The notes: generated by a model from the letters alone, not told the origin. A DNA stretch of 64,000 nucleotides from Micromonospora_G sp044901685 (GCF_044901685.1 NZ_JBJDPS010000005.1:62001-126000); one strand, 5' to 3'. Positions 50,106-59,431 are shown, numbered from the stretch's first letter. Program-made: numbers and translations.

Positions 50106-51248
50106 TCAGCCGGCGTTGCGGCGGGACGGTCGCCAGTCCCGGCGCGGTGCCCGGGAGCGGCGTGGTCGGGCGGCCCGCGCGTTCGGCGTGCCCGGTCCGG
50201 CTCGGCGCGGATCGGTGGTCCGTCGGCCCCGGCGACCACGCCGGACGGGCGACACCCAGCTCTCGTCCAGCGCCGACGGTGGCAGGCCACCGTTGAGCAC
50301 GTCGGCCATGAGCTGCGCCATCGAGTAGCCGGGGTCGTCGGCGAGGGCCCGCTCCACCGCCACCGCCGCCAACGCGCCGTTCCCCCTGCGCCAGGCCGCG
50401 AAGGCGAGCAGGCCACCGGGCGCCGCCGCCAGCCCCGGCTCGGCCCGACGCAGCACGTCCGTCCAGAGCGCCGTCTGCCAGTCGTCCGGACCGATCCGCT
50501 CCCACGCGTGGTCGCGTACGTCCAGGTGGGTGAGGAGAACGGTCAGCCAGGCCACCTCGTCGTCGCGTAGCCGCGCCCGCGCGCGGTGCCGTCCCTCGGC
50601 GATGCGGACCGCCGCCAGCCCGGCGGAGCGGATCGCACGGATGCCGGTGGGATCGCTCGCCGGGGCGCCGGCCAGCAGGTCGAGCAGGCGCTGCCGGGCA
50701 CGTACGGTGGCCTGACTCATCGCCTCGCGATCCGCGCCCTCGACCGGGGCGACCTGCCGGCTCAGCGCGGCCCGGTCGGGCAGCGCCACGTGACCGGCGA
50801 AGGTCGCGGCGGCGGCGACCGTGCTGGCGGCCGGGTCGAACGGCGTCCCCTCGGGCGGGCAGCAGCGGGGCTCCGCACACCGGTAGGACCAGTAACGGCC
50901 CTCGGTCACCCGCAGCGCGTCGAAGATCATCAGGCCCGAGCGCTGGACCACCGCCTCCATCCGGTCGACCGCTGGCGTGACGCGCTGGGCCGGGCCGTAC
51001 CCGATGATGGTGACCGCCTGCGCGCCCTGCCGGCGGATCACCGCGGCCAGGTATTCGACCGCCTCGCGGAGCCGGGCCGGGTCCCCCGGCTCGGGCAGGT
51101 CACCCCGGGCGACAAAGACGATCCGGGTGTCCCGCATCGCGAGCAGCACCAGACTGTCGGCGGGATGGAACCCGAGCAGGTAGGGAACCGCGGAGAGCAA
51201 ATCGGCGGTCGAGCGTACGGTGAGCTGCGGCGGATCGGTCGGGGTCAT
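50106..51248 (-). CDS. DUF4192 domain protein
   Basis: 380 residues. DUF4192 hallmarks: STADLLSAVPYLLGFHPADSLVLLAM near the N-terminus, VTIIGYGPA, LMIFDALRVTEGRYWSYRC and a long helical second half with LTHLDVRDHAWERI and WRRGNGALAAVAVERALADDPGYSMAQLMADVL. The family is common in actinomycetes with no known activity. The last 50 residues are extremely Arg-rich, suggesting nucleic-acid or membrane contact. It precedes mobA by only 25 bases and may be co-transcribed. Confidence 0.85.
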   Translation of the reverse strand: MTPTDPPQLTVRSTADLLSAVPYLLGFHPADSLVLLAMRDTRIVFVARGDLPEPGDPARLREAVEYLAAVIRRQGAQAVTIIGYGPAQRVTPAVDRMEAVVQRSGLMIFDALRVTEGRYWSYRCAEPRCCPPEGTPFDPAASTVAAAATFAGHVALPDRAALSRQVAPVEGADREAMSQATVRARQRLLDLLAGAPASDPTGIRAIRSAGLAAVRIAEGRHRARARLRDDEVAWLTVLLTHLDVRDHAWERIGPDDWQTALWTDVLRRAEPGLAAAPGGLLAFAAWRRGNGALAAVAVERALADDPGYSMAQLMADVLNGGLPPSALDESWVSPVRRGRRGRRTTDPRRAGPGTPNARAARPRRSRAPRRDWRPSRRNAG

Positions 51249-51404
51249 GCCCGGAGCCTGGCCCGGCGGGTGGTGTGATCGCCATGCCTCCCGCCAGCCC
51301 TGTGGACGACACGAGGTTATCCACAGGTACGGAAGGTAGTTTCCCTGCTCAGCCTCGCGACACCGGTACGGCATCCGGCCGAACCCGCGCGGTACGTTGC
51401 GCGG

Positions 51405-52295
51405 ATGGACCTGGCGTACCTGCGGGCGCACCCACAGCACCTGCCCACCTTCCTCACCCACCAACGGATCAGGGAGACGCCGGTCGCGGGTGGCGACATC
51501 TGTGACGCCCGTCGGTTGACCCTGGACGACGGCAGTTCGGTGTTCGCCAAGAGCTGGCCGGAGGGGGCGGCGGTGCCCGTACCCGATGGGTTCTTCGCGG
51601 CCGAGGCGGCCGGGCTGCGCTGGTTGCGCGCGGCCGGTGCGGTGCCGGTGCCGGAGGTCGTCGCCGAGCTACCGGAACTACTCGCCCTGGAGTGGGTCGA
51701 GCCGGGGGCGGCGACCCCGGCGGCGGCGACCCGCTTCGGCCGGGAGTTGGCCGCGCTGCATCGGGCCGGTGCGCCCGCCTTCGGTGCCGACTGGTCCGGT
51801 TACATCGGTGCGCTGCCGCAGTCGAACACGCCGTCGACCGGACCGTGGCCGACCTGGTTCGCCGAGCACCGGTTGGCACCGTACCTCCGCCGCTCGGTCG
51901 ACAACGGCGCGCTCGGACCGGCCGAGGTCGACCTGGTCGAGCGGGTGATGAACACCATCGACGGGTACGGCGGCGCCGAGCCCCCGTCACGAATCCACGG
52001 TGACCTCTGGCCGGGCAATGTGATCTGGGGCTCGGACGGACGGGTCTGGCTGGTCGACCCGGCCGCGCACGGCGGGCACCGGGAGACGGATCTGGCGCAG
52101 CTCGCGCTCTTCGGCGGCGCCCCCGAACTGCCCCGCATCATCGACGGCTACCAGGAGGTCTGGCCGCTCGCCGACGGTTGGCGGGCGCGGGTCCCGCTGC
52201 ACCAGCTTCACCTGCTGCTGGTGCACACCGCCCTCTTCGGCGCGGCCTACCGGTCGGCGGTAAGCACGGCGGCTGGCTCCGCGCTGGACGGTTGA
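51405..52295 (+). CDS. Fructosamine kinase family protein
   Basis: 296 residues of the aminoglycoside-phosphotransferase-like kinase fold. Motifs: SVFAKSW (ATP-site Lys), the catalytic loop RIHGDLWPGNVIW and VWLVDPAAHGGHRETDLAQLALFGG with the metal-binding Asp. These are the hallmarks of fructosamine-3-kinase relatives, which phosphorylate sugar adducts on proteins or amines for deglycation. The stop codon (52293-52295) is directly followed by a 14-bp palindrome and moaA. Confidence 0.9.
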   Translation: MDLAYLRAHPQHLPTFLTHQRIRETPVAGGDICDARRLTLDDGSSVFAKSWPEGAAVPVPDGFFAAEAAGLRWLRAAGAVPVPEVVAELPELLALEWVEPGAATPAAATRFGRELAALHRAGAPAFGADWSGYIGALPQSNTPSTGPWPTWFAEHRLAPYLRRSVDNGALGPAEVDLVERVMNTIDGYGGAEPPSRIHGDLWPGNVIWGSDGRVWLVDPAAHGGHRETDLAQLALFGGAPELPRIIDGYQEVWPLADGWRARVPLHQLHLLLVHTALFGAAYRSAVSTAAGSALDG

Positions 52296-52307
52296 CGGTA
52301 TACCGTC
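52294..52307. promoter_or_regulatory. Perfect palindrome GACGGTATACCGTC before moaA
   Basis: A 14-bp perfect palindrome overlaps the fructosamine kinase stop and ends 5 bases before the moaA ATG. It could act as an operator or as a small RNA stem covering the ribosome-binding region of moaA, which has no clear GGAGG. Confidence 0.4.
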
Positions 52308-52312
52308 GAACG

Positions 52313-53422
52313 ATGGGCATCCCGGTGATCCAATCGACGGCCGCCGGACCGGCGCGGGCAACAACCCGGCCGGGGACGGACCAGAAGACCGAGACACCCG
52401 TACGACCGGAGGTCAACGGGTTGATCGACCGTTACCAGCGGCTCGCCACCGACCTGCGGGTCTCCCTGACCGACCGGTGCAACCTGCGCTGCACCTACTG
52501 CATGCCGGCCGAAGGGCTGCCCTGGTTGCCGAAGGACCGGCTGCTGACCGACGACGAGATCGTTCGCCTGGTCCGGGTGGCGGTGCAGAAACTCGGCGTG
52601 ACCGGGGTCCGGTTCACCGGCGGGGAGCCGTTGATCCGTCCCGGACTGCCCGCCATCGTCGCCGCCGCCGCCCGGCTGGACCCCCGGCCGAAACTCTCGC
52701 TGACCACGAACGGCATCGGTCTGGCCCGGCTCGCCGGGACGTTGCGCGATGCCGGGCTGGACCGGGTCAACGTCTCGCTCGACACCATCGACCCGGACCG
52801 GTTCACCGCGCTGACCCGGCGGGACCGGTTGTCGGACGTACTCGCCGGGCTGGCCTCGGCCGCCGACGCCGGGCTGACCCCGGTGAAGATCAACTCGGTG
52901 CTGATGCGGGGTGTGAACGACCAGGACGCGCCGGACCTGCTCCGGTTCGCCCTCGCGCACGGTTACGAACTGCGCTTCATCGAGCAGATGCCGCTCGACG
53001 CCCAGCACGGCTGGGACCGCGCCTCGATGGTGACCGCGACCGAGATCCTGGCCGCCCTGAAGGCCGAGTTCACCCTGCTCCCCGACCCGGTCGAGCGGGG
53101 TGGCGCACCGGCCGAGACCTGGCTGGTGGACGGCTTCACCGCACTCGACGGCCGACCGGCCCGGGTCGGTGTGATCGGCAGCGTCACCCGGCCGTTCTGC
53201 GGCGACTGCGACCGGACCCGACTGACCGCCGACGGCCAGGTGCGGGCCTGCCTCTTCGCCACCGAGGAGTCCGACCTGCGCGAGGCGCTGCGGTCCGGCG
53301 CGGACGACGAGGAGTTGGCCGGGCGCTGGCGTACCGCGATGTGGGGCAAACGGGCCGGACACGACATCGACGACCCGACCTTTCTCCAGCCGGCCCGTCC
53401 GATGTCGGCGATCGGAGGTTGA
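52313..53422 (+). CDS. moaA: GTP 3',8-cyclase MoaA
   Basis: 369 residues. The radical-SAM cluster motif SLTDRCNLRCTYCMP is near residue 60, the SAM site FTGGEPLIRPG follows, and the second cluster motif FCGDCDRTRLTADGQVRACLF near the C-terminus carries three further Cys. The chain ends in the essential Gly-Gly (SAIGG). It turns GTP into 3',8-cH2GTP, the first step of molybdenum cofactor synthesis. A ~45-residue Pro/Thr-rich leader precedes the domain. The moaD-like gene follows after 2 bases. Confidence 0.96.
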   Translation: MGIPVIQSTAAGPARATTRPGTDQKTETPVRPEVNGLIDRYQRLATDLRVSLTDRCNLRCTYCMPAEGLPWLPKDRLLTDDEIVRLVRVAVQKLGVTGVRFTGGEPLIRPGLPAIVAAAARLDPRPKLSLTTNGIGLARLAGTLRDAGLDRVNVSLDTIDPDRFTALTRRDRLSDVLAGLASAADAGLTPVKINSVLMRGVNDQDAPDLLRFALAHGYELRFIEQMPLDAQHGWDRASMVTATEILAALKAEFTLLPDPVERGGAPAETWLVDGFTALDGRPARVGVIGSVTRPFCGDCDRTRLTADGQVRACLFATEESDLREALRSGADDEELAGRWRTAMWGKRAGHDIDDPTFLQPARPMSAIGG

Positions 53423-53424
53423 CC

Positions 53425-53706
53425 ATGACATCACCGACCACCAACAGCACGACCGGCGTGTCGACGGTGAACGTGCGCTACTTCGCGGCGGCGCGGGCCG
53501 CGGCCGGGGTTTCCGAGGAGCCGGCTCCGGGCGGGATCGGCCTGGACGAGTTGGTCGACGTGCTCGGTATCCGGCACGGTGAACGGCTCGCCACCGTACT
53601 GAAGGTGGCCAGCTTCCTGGTGAACGGCGTGGTGCGGCACGACCGGCGACAACCGCTGCCGCCGGACGCCACGGTCGACGTACTCCCCCCGTTCGCCGGA
53701 GGCTGA
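53425..53706 (+). CDS. moaD: MoaD/ThiS family sulfur carrier (molybdopterin synthase small subunit)
   Basis: 93 residues, ubiquitin-like beta-grasp: VNVRYFAAARAAAGVSEE, then SFLVNGVVRHDRRQPLPPDATVDVLPPFAGG with the C-terminal Gly-Gly that becomes a thiocarboxylate. It donates sulfur to precursor Z in molybdopterin synthesis. ATG at 53425 has CGGAGG about 6 bases upstream inside the end of moaA, so the two genes are one unit. The large subunit moaE is not in the window. Confidence 0.9.
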   Translation: MTSPTTNSTTGVSTVNVRYFAAARAAAGVSEEPAPGGIGLDELVDVLGIRHGERLATVLKVASFLVNGVVRHDRRQPLPPDATVDVLPPFAGG

Positions 53707-53784
53707 GCCGCTCCGGGCAGCAGCCGCGTCGCCCGGCCGTTCGTTGACCCGTTGGTACGGGCAGCGCACGGGTGGGGGTGGCCG

Positions 53785-54984
53785 ATGAGGATCGACCGCG
53801 CCGACGAACTCGTACGCGACCCGGAGGAGCCCGAACGGGCCACCTTCCTCGAACTCCTCTTCGACGTGGTGTTCGCCTTCGCGCTGACCCGGGTGTCGCA
53901 GCAACTGCTGGAGGCGATCGGCGACGGACGACGGATCGGTGTCATGGCCATTGCCGAGACCCTGGTGCTGCTGGTGGCGGTCTGGAACGTCTGGATCTTC
54001 ACCTGCTGGGTGACGAGCCGGTTCAACCGGCTGGCCACCGCCATGCACCTGCTGTTCAGCGGGCTGATCGTGGCCAGTCTGCTGCTGGCGGTGGCGATGC
54101 CGCAGGCGTTCGGTGACCGGGGCATGCTCTTCGCCGCGGCGTTCGTGGGAGCGCAGGTCGGGCGCCCGATCTTCCTCGCCGTCCTGCTCGGCGGGCACCC
54201 CCGGCGGCGTAACGAGATCCGGCTGGTGTGCTGGGCGTCGCTGTCGGGCGTGTTCTGGATCGTCGGCGCGGTCCTGCCCCACGAGGTGCGGCTACCGCTC
54301 TGGGCGGTCGCGCTGGCCGTCGACTACCTGGGCGTACGGCTCGGTTGGCCGGCGCCGTGGCTCGGCCGCGAACAGAACGCGCAGTGGCGGCTGGCCGGTG
54401 CACACCTCGCCGAGCGTTACCAGCAGTTCCTCATCCTCGCGCTGGGTGAGTCGGTCCTCTTCATCGGGCTGACGTTCAGCGAGGGGCCGCTCGACTTCGG
54501 CCGTACGGTGGCCTTCCTCGTCTCCGTTGTAAGCACGCTGCTGCTCTGGCAGATCTACTTCCAGCGGGCCGGAAAGCTGTTGCCGGAGGCGATGGGTAGC
54601 ACGCCGAACCCGGGCCGACTCGGACAGTCCTCGAACTACACGCAGTTTGCCCTGGTCGCCGGGGTGCTGCTCACGGCGGTCGCGAACGAACTGGCCATCG
54701 CCGACCCGCTCGGGGACACCCACCTGGCGTTCAGCGTGGTCGTGCTCGGCGGGCCGATCGTCTTCCTGATCGCCCGACTCCGGTTCGAGTACGAGGTCTT
54801 CGGCCGCTTCGCGCCGCCACTGCTCGTCGGGCCACTCCTGCTCGGCGCCCTGATCCCGGTGATGCTGCTCCCGCCCCCACTGGTCGGTCTCGTCGTGGCC
54901 ACCCTGCTGCTGGCCGCCAGCGGCCTGGGCAACCTCTACCACGTCCGGAAGCGCGCCGTGACCACCCCGAATCCCCCGCTCTGA
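53785..54984 (+). CDS. Low temperature requirement protein A (LtrA) family membrane protein
   Basis: 399 residues with about twelve membrane helices. The LtrA pattern is clear at the start: ERATFLELLFDVVFAFALTRVSQQLLE, then WNVWIFTCWVTSRFN and later HLAERYQQFLILALGESVLFIGLTF. The family was named from a cold-sensitive Listeria mutant; its molecular activity is unknown. ATG at 53785 is chosen because the conserved region follows at once. It is monocistronic. Confidence 0.9.
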   Translation: MRIDRADELVRDPEEPERATFLELLFDVVFAFALTRVSQQLLEAIGDGRRIGVMAIAETLVLLVAVWNVWIFTCWVTSRFNRLATAMHLLFSGLIVASLLLAVAMPQAFGDRGMLFAAAFVGAQVGRPIFLAVLLGGHPRRRNEIRLVCWASLSGVFWIVGAVLPHEVRLPLWAVALAVDYLGVRLGWPAPWLGREQNAQWRLAGAHLAERYQQFLILALGESVLFIGLTFSEGPLDFGRTVAFLVSVVSTLLLWQIYFQRAGKLLPEAMGSTPNPGRLGQSSNYTQFALVAGVLLTAVANELAIADPLGDTHLAFSVVVLGGPIVFLIARLRFEYEVFGRFAPPLLVGPLLLGALIPVMLLPPPLVGLVVATLLLAASGLGNLYHVRKRAVTTPNPPL

Positions 54985-55135
54985 CCGGGTACGGGCGGTG
55001 TGAGCAACGCGTACGGGCTGTGTGGCACGGGATCGGGGATCTCACGCTTGTGCGTGGCGCCACGCGCGGGCGGACCGGCCCATGACAGTATGCGGCGTGC
55101 CTCCGTTCAGCGCTGCATCTTCCGGCGGCTCCGTC

Positions 55136-58100
55136 ATGGCCACCGGGTCCTTCGTCGCGGACCTGCACATCCACTCGAAGTACTCGCGCGCGTGCAGCCG
55201 GGACCTGACCCTGCCCAACCTCGGTTGGTGGGCCAAGCGCAAGGGCATCAGTGTGCTCGGCACCGGCGACTTCACCCACCCCGCCTGGTACGACCACCTG
55301 CGGGAGACCCTCCGCCCGGCCGAACCGGGGCTCTACCGGCTCAGCCCGGAGGCGGAGCGGGACATCGCCCGCCGGCTGCCGCCCCGGCTCTCCAGCGTGG
55401 CCGAGGCCAACCCGGTGCGTTACCAGCTCAGCGTGGAGATCTCCACGATCTACAAGCGGGACGACCGGACCCGTAAGGTGCACCACCTCGTCTACCTGCC
55501 CGACCTGGACGCGGTCGCCCGGTTCAACGGGGTGCTCGGCCGGATCGGCAACATCGGCTCGGACGGGCGGCCGATCCTCGGGCTCGACTCCCGTGACCTG
55601 TTGGAGATCGTGCTGGAGGCGAGCCCCGACGGTTACCTGGTGCCGGCGCACATCTGGACGCCGTGGTTCTCCGCCCTCGGGTCGAAGTCCGGCTTCGACG
55701 CGATCGCGGACTGCTACGCCGACCTCGCCGAACACATCTTCGCGGTGGAGACCGGACTCTCCAGTGACCCCGAGATGAACTGGCGGGTGTCCAGCCTCGA
55801 CCGATACCGGCTGGTGTCGAACTCCGACGCGCACTCCCCCGCCGCGCTGGCCCGCGAGGCGACCGTCTTCGCCACCGAGGTCGACTACTTCGCGATCCGG
55901 TCGGCGATGCGTACGGGCGACGGGCTCGCCGGCACGATCGAGTTCTTTCCCGAGGAGGGGAAGTACCACGCCGACGGCCACCGCCTCTGCGGGGTCAACT
56001 GGGCGCCGGAGCGGACCCGTGAGGCCGGTGGGCTCTGCCCCGAGTGCGGCAAGCCGCTGACCGTCGGGGTGCTCAGCCGGGTCGAGGACCTTGCCGACCG
56101 GCCGGCGGGACACACCCCGTCCGGCGCGCCCCGGGTCACCCACCTGGTCCAGCTCGCCGAGATCCTGGGCGAGATCAACGGAGTCGGCCCGAAGTCGAAG
56201 ACGGTCGAGGGCCAGCTCAACAACCTGGTCGCCGCGCTCGGCGCCGAACTCGACATCCTGACCTCGGTGCCGCTGGACGACCTACGGCAGTCGGGTGGCG
56301 AACGGATCGCCGAGGCGATCGGCCGCCTTCGCGCCGGTGAGGTGCGCCGGGTCCCCGGCTACGACGGCGAGTACGGCGTGATCAGTCTCTTCGCCCCGGA
56401 CGAGCTGCGTGGCCCGGGCAGTGGCGCACAGCCGGACGCACTGTTCGACGTACCCGTGTCGGTGCCCCAGCCGCGACCGGCGGCGGAGTCGGCGCCGAAG
56501 CCACGGGCCAAGTCCGCCGCGAAGGCCGCCGAGCCGAAGCGTCGGCCCGCGCGGGCCGTGCCACCGCCGGCCCCGCCGATCGCACCGCCGCCGTCACCGC
56601 ACGAGCCGTTCGAACCGATGCTGGCCGGGATGGAGGAGGTCGGCACCGGCCTGCTCGACCGACTGGACGCGATGCAGCGGGTGGCCGCCTCGGCACCCGG
56701 TGGGCCGCTGCTCATCGTCGCCGGTCCCGGCACCGGCAAGACCCGCACGCTGACCCACCGGATCGCGTACCTCTGCGCGGAGCTGAACGTCTTCCCGGAG
56801 CACTGCCTGGCGATCACCTTCACCCGGCGGGCTGCCGAGGAGTTGCAGGTCCGGCTGGACGGGCTGCTCGGCCCGGTGGCCGAGGACATCACCGTGGCCA
56901 CCTTCCACTCGCTCGGCCTGGCCATCCTGCGCGAGCACCCGGCCGCCGCCGGCCTGCCGGCCGACTTCCGGATCGCCGACGACACCGAACGGACCGCCGC
57001 GCGCACCGAGGCCGGCGAGGACGACGCGGCGTACGTGAAGCTGCTTCGCGGTCAGGACCTGGTCGACCTGGACGAGCTGGTGACCCTGCCGGTGCGCGTG
57101 CTGCGCGAGGACCCGGAGCTGGTCCGGCACTACCGCGACCGCTGGCGCTGGGTGTTCGTGGACGAGTACCAGGACGTCGACGAGGTCCAGTACGAGCTGC
57201 TCCGGCTGCTCGTGCCGACGGACGGCAACCTCTGCGCGATCGGTGACCCGGACCAGGCGATCTACTCGTTCCGGGGTGCGGACGTGGCGTACTTCCTGCG
57301 GTTCTCGCAGGACTTCTCCGACGCCCGGCTGGTCCGGCTCACCCGCAACTACCGCTCGTCGGCGCCGATCCTGGCCGCCGCGGTCCAGGCCATCGCCCCG
57401 TCGTCGCTGGTACCGGGCCGGCGGCTGGACCCGGCCCGGCTCGACCCGGAGGCACCGCTGGTCGGCCGCTATTCGGCCGCGTCGGTCGCGGACGAGGCGA
57501 ACTTCGTCGTACGGACCGTCGACGACCTGGTCGGCGGGCTGTCCCACCGGTCCCTCGACTCGGGCCGGATCGACGGCCGCAACTCGGGTGTCTCGTTCTC
57601 CGACATCGCCGTGCTCTACCGGACCGACGCGCAGGCGGCGCCGATCGTGGACGCGCTGGTCCGGGCCGGGGTGCCGGTGCAGAAGCGCTCGCACAACCGG
57701 CTGCGCGACCGGCCCGGGGTGGGGGTGATCGCGCGCGAGCTGCGGCACGCCGACGGGCTCGGCGGCTCACTGGCCGCCCGGGTACGTCTCGCCGGTCAGG
57801 TGCTCGCCGAGCGGTTCGCCACCCCGACCCTGGACGCGCCCGGCGGGGTCGGCCCGGACGAGATCCGCAACGCGGTCGACCTGCTCACCCCGCTGGCCCA
57901 GCGCTGCGGCGACGACCTGCCGCTGTTCCTGTCCCAGCTCGCCACCGGTGCCGAGGTCGACGCGCTCGACCCGCGCGCCGAGGCGGTCACCCTGCTCACC
58001 CTGCACGCCGCCAAGGGGCTGGAGTTCCCGGTGGTGTTCCTGGTCGGCTGCGAGGACGGGCTGCTCCCGCTCCGCTTCCCGGGTCGGCCGCCGACCGACG

Positions 58101-58315
58101 AGGACGTGGCCGAGGAGCGACGCCTGTTCTTCGTCGGGCTCACCCGGGCACAGGACCGGCTCTACCTCAGCCACACGGCCCGCCGGTCGCGGCACGGTCA
58201 GGAGAAGGAGACCGTACCGACGCCGTTCCTGGGTGCGATCGACGCCGGCCTCTTCGAACGGTTCGGCGACACCGAGCCGCGCCGCCCCAAGGACCGCCAA
58301 CTCCGCCTGCTCTGA
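55136..58315 (+). CDS. Fusion of endonuclease Q-like PHP nuclease and UvrD-type DNA helicase
   Basis: 1059 residues from ATG at 55136; ATG at 55082 would add 18. Residues ~5-425 match the PHP endonuclease Q class: VADLHIHSKYSRACSRDL (metal-binding His pair), GTGDFTHPAW, VSNSDAHSP and a zinc knuckle CPECGKPLTVGVLSRVEDLADRP near residue 300. A Pro/Ala-rich linker (~440-500) leads to a UvrD/PcrA helicase: Walker A AGPGTGKTRT (~528), VFVDEYQDVDEVQ (~675), GDPDQAIYSFRGAD, RLTRNYRSS, LLTLHAAKGLEFPVVFL and FFVGLTRAQDRLYL. EndoQ nicks 5' of deaminated bases, so the fusion may couple incision with unwinding in repair. This activity is inferred. Confidence 0.88.
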   Translation: MATGSFVADLHIHSKYSRACSRDLTLPNLGWWAKRKGISVLGTGDFTHPAWYDHLRETLRPAEPGLYRLSPEAERDIARRLPPRLSSVAEANPVRYQLSVEISTIYKRDDRTRKVHHLVYLPDLDAVARFNGVLGRIGNIGSDGRPILGLDSRDLLEIVLEASPDGYLVPAHIWTPWFSALGSKSGFDAIADCYADLAEHIFAVETGLSSDPEMNWRVSSLDRYRLVSNSDAHSPAALAREATVFATEVDYFAIRSAMRTGDGLAGTIEFFPEEGKYHADGHRLCGVNWAPERTREAGGLCPECGKPLTVGVLSRVEDLADRPAGHTPSGAPRVTHLVQLAEILGEINGVGPKSKTVEGQLNNLVAALGAELDILTSVPLDDLRQSGGERIAEAIGRLRAGEVRRVPGYDGEYGVISLFAPDELRGPGSGAQPDALFDVPVSVPQPRPAAESAPKPRAKSAAKAAEPKRRPARAVPPPAPPIAPPPSPHEPFEPMLAGMEEVGTGLLDRLDAMQRVAASAPGGPLLIVAGPGTGKTRTLTHRIAYLCAELNVFPEHCLAITFTRRAAEELQVRLDGLLGPVAEDITVATFHSLGLAILREHPAAAGLPADFRIADDTERTAARTEAGEDDAAYVKLLRGQDLVDLDELVTLPVRVLREDPELVRHYRDRWRWVFVDEYQDVDEVQYELLRLLVPTDGNLCAIGDPDQAIYSFRGADVAYFLRFSQDFSDARLVRLTRNYRSSAPILAAAVQAIAPSSLVPGRRLDPARLDPEAPLVGRYSAASVADEANFVVRTVDDLVGGLSHRSLDSGRIDGRNSGVSFSDIAVLYRTDAQAAPIVDALVRAGVPVQKRSHNRLRDRPGVGVIARELRHADGLGGSLAARVRLAGQVLAERFATPTLDAPGGVGPDEIRNAVDLLTPLAQRCGDDLPLFLSQLATGAEVDALDPRAEAVTLLTLHAAKGLEFPVVFLVGCEDGLLPLRFPGRPPTDEDVAEERRLFFVGLTRAQDRLYLSHTARRSRHGQEKETVPTPFLGAIDAGLFERFGDTEPRRPKDRQLRLL

Positions 58316-58359
58316 CGCCTACCGCCCCGACGCCGGTCCAGATCTTCTGCTCTGGACAC

Positions 58360-58393
58360 TGACCTGCCCCGACGCGACGGCCGGGGCGGGTCA
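58360..58393. terminator. Bidirectional hairpin after the fusion helicase
   Basis: TGACCTGCCCCG (58360-58371) pairs with CGGGGCGGGTCA (58382-58393) with one mismatch and a 10-base loop. The right arm contains the stop codon of the convergent prepilin peptidase gene. Confidence 0.6.
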
Positions 58394-59137
58394 GCCGAGC
58401 ACCAGGGCGAGCAGGGCGCCGCCGAGCAGGGCCGGGCCGAAGGCCCACGTGCTGCCCCGATCGGCGCGCCGGGTCAGCAGCAGGACCAGCGCGATCGTGC
58501 CGTTGACCAGGTGCGGCAGGGCCAGGCCGAGCAACAGGACCGGCCAGCCGAACCAGCCCAGCGGCAGTCCGAGCAGGGTGGCCAGCTTCACGTCGCCGAA
58601 GCCGAGCCGGGAGCCGGGCAGGAGCGCGAGCAGCAGGTAGCCGGCGGCGCTGACCAGCGCGGCGAGCAGTGCCCGCAGCAGCGGTTCCGGGGTGCCCAGG
58701 AGAACCGAGGCGCCGACGAGCCCGACCAGCACCAGCACCGTGGCGACCGCCAGGAGCGGGTCGGGCAACCGCAGGCAGGCCAGGTCGATCAGGGCCAGGG
58801 GGAGCCCGACGGCCACCAGGGCGAGCACCGCCGGCAGTGCCGGGTCGATCCCGTCGGGGGTGGAGAGTGCGGCGGCGACCAGGGCGAAGGCGGCGGCACC
58901 GAGCGCCACCACCGGACCCGTACGGGGACCCAGACGCGCGCCGCAGCCCGGGCAGCGCGCGTCGGGGCGTACCCAACCGGGTCGGCCGCGCGGGAACGGG
59001 CGGGTGCACCGCTCGCAGGCCGACCTGGGGGCTGAGCCCGGCCCGACGGAGAGCCGGTGCACCAGCCACGGAGTGTTCACGCCGACCACCGCGCCCAACA
59101 CCGTCGCGAGTACGGTCACGACGGACCCGGCGGACAT
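58391..59137 (-). CDS. A24 family prepilin peptidase
   Basis: 248 residues with about seven membrane helices. The two catalytic aspartates are in LALIDLACLRLPD and GFGDVKLATLLGLPLGW (the GxGD motif). A cytoplasmic loop after the first helix has CERC and CPGC, the zinc-binding pairs of the N-methylase part of full-length enzymes. It cleaves and may methylate type IV or Flp pilin precursors at the inner membrane. No pilus gene lies in the window, so the substrates are elsewhere. ATG at 59137 starts the first membrane segment. Confidence 0.9.
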   Translation of the reverse strand: MSAGSVVTVLATVLGAVVGVNTPWLVHRLSVGPGSAPRSACERCTRPFPRGRPGWVRPDARCPGCGARLGPRTGPVVALGAAAFALVAAALSTPDGIDPALPAVLALVAVGLPLALIDLACLRLPDPLLAVATVLVLVGLVGASVLLGTPEPLLRALLAALVSAAGYLLLALLPGSRLGFGDVKLATLLGLPLGWFGWPVLLLGLALPHLVNGTIALVLLLTRRADRGSTWAFGPALLGGALLALVLG

Positions 59138-59352
59138 GCGCTCGGATGTTATCGCCGCGTACCTCTCCGGTCGACCCCGTCCGACAGGTGGACGGCGGCG
59201 ATCGGCCGGAGCCGGCGTGTCGGTAGGGACGGGCGTGTCGGGTCGGCTGACCGACAAACCCGGTGACCGGACACCGACGGGTCGGTACGGATCCGGCAAA
59301 GCCGGCACGATCCTCGGCGTCGGGCCGGTTCCACGAGGTGAGTCGATCGGGG

Positions 59353-59370
59353 GGTCACGCTACGGTGACC
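59353..59370. promoter_or_regulatory. Dyad GGTCAC-N6-GTGACC in the 294-base divergent region
   Basis: GGTCAC (59353-59358) and GTGACC (59365-59370) are perfect inverted arms 62 bases before the PGQQ-rich protein start. The rest of the region 59138-59431 is high-GC sequence with no coding frame I would support. Confidence 0.4.
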
Positions 59371-59431
59371 AGAGCATCGCCGTCCCGCCGAGGGTGGCCA
59401 GCCTCTTTCTCTCGTGCCAGGAGGACAGTCC

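Noticed and set aside
51317..51325. Single DnaA-box-like TTATCCACA before the fructosamine-kinase-like gene
   Set aside because: One isolated 9-mer may be chance; noted only beside the clustered boxes at 4647-4686.
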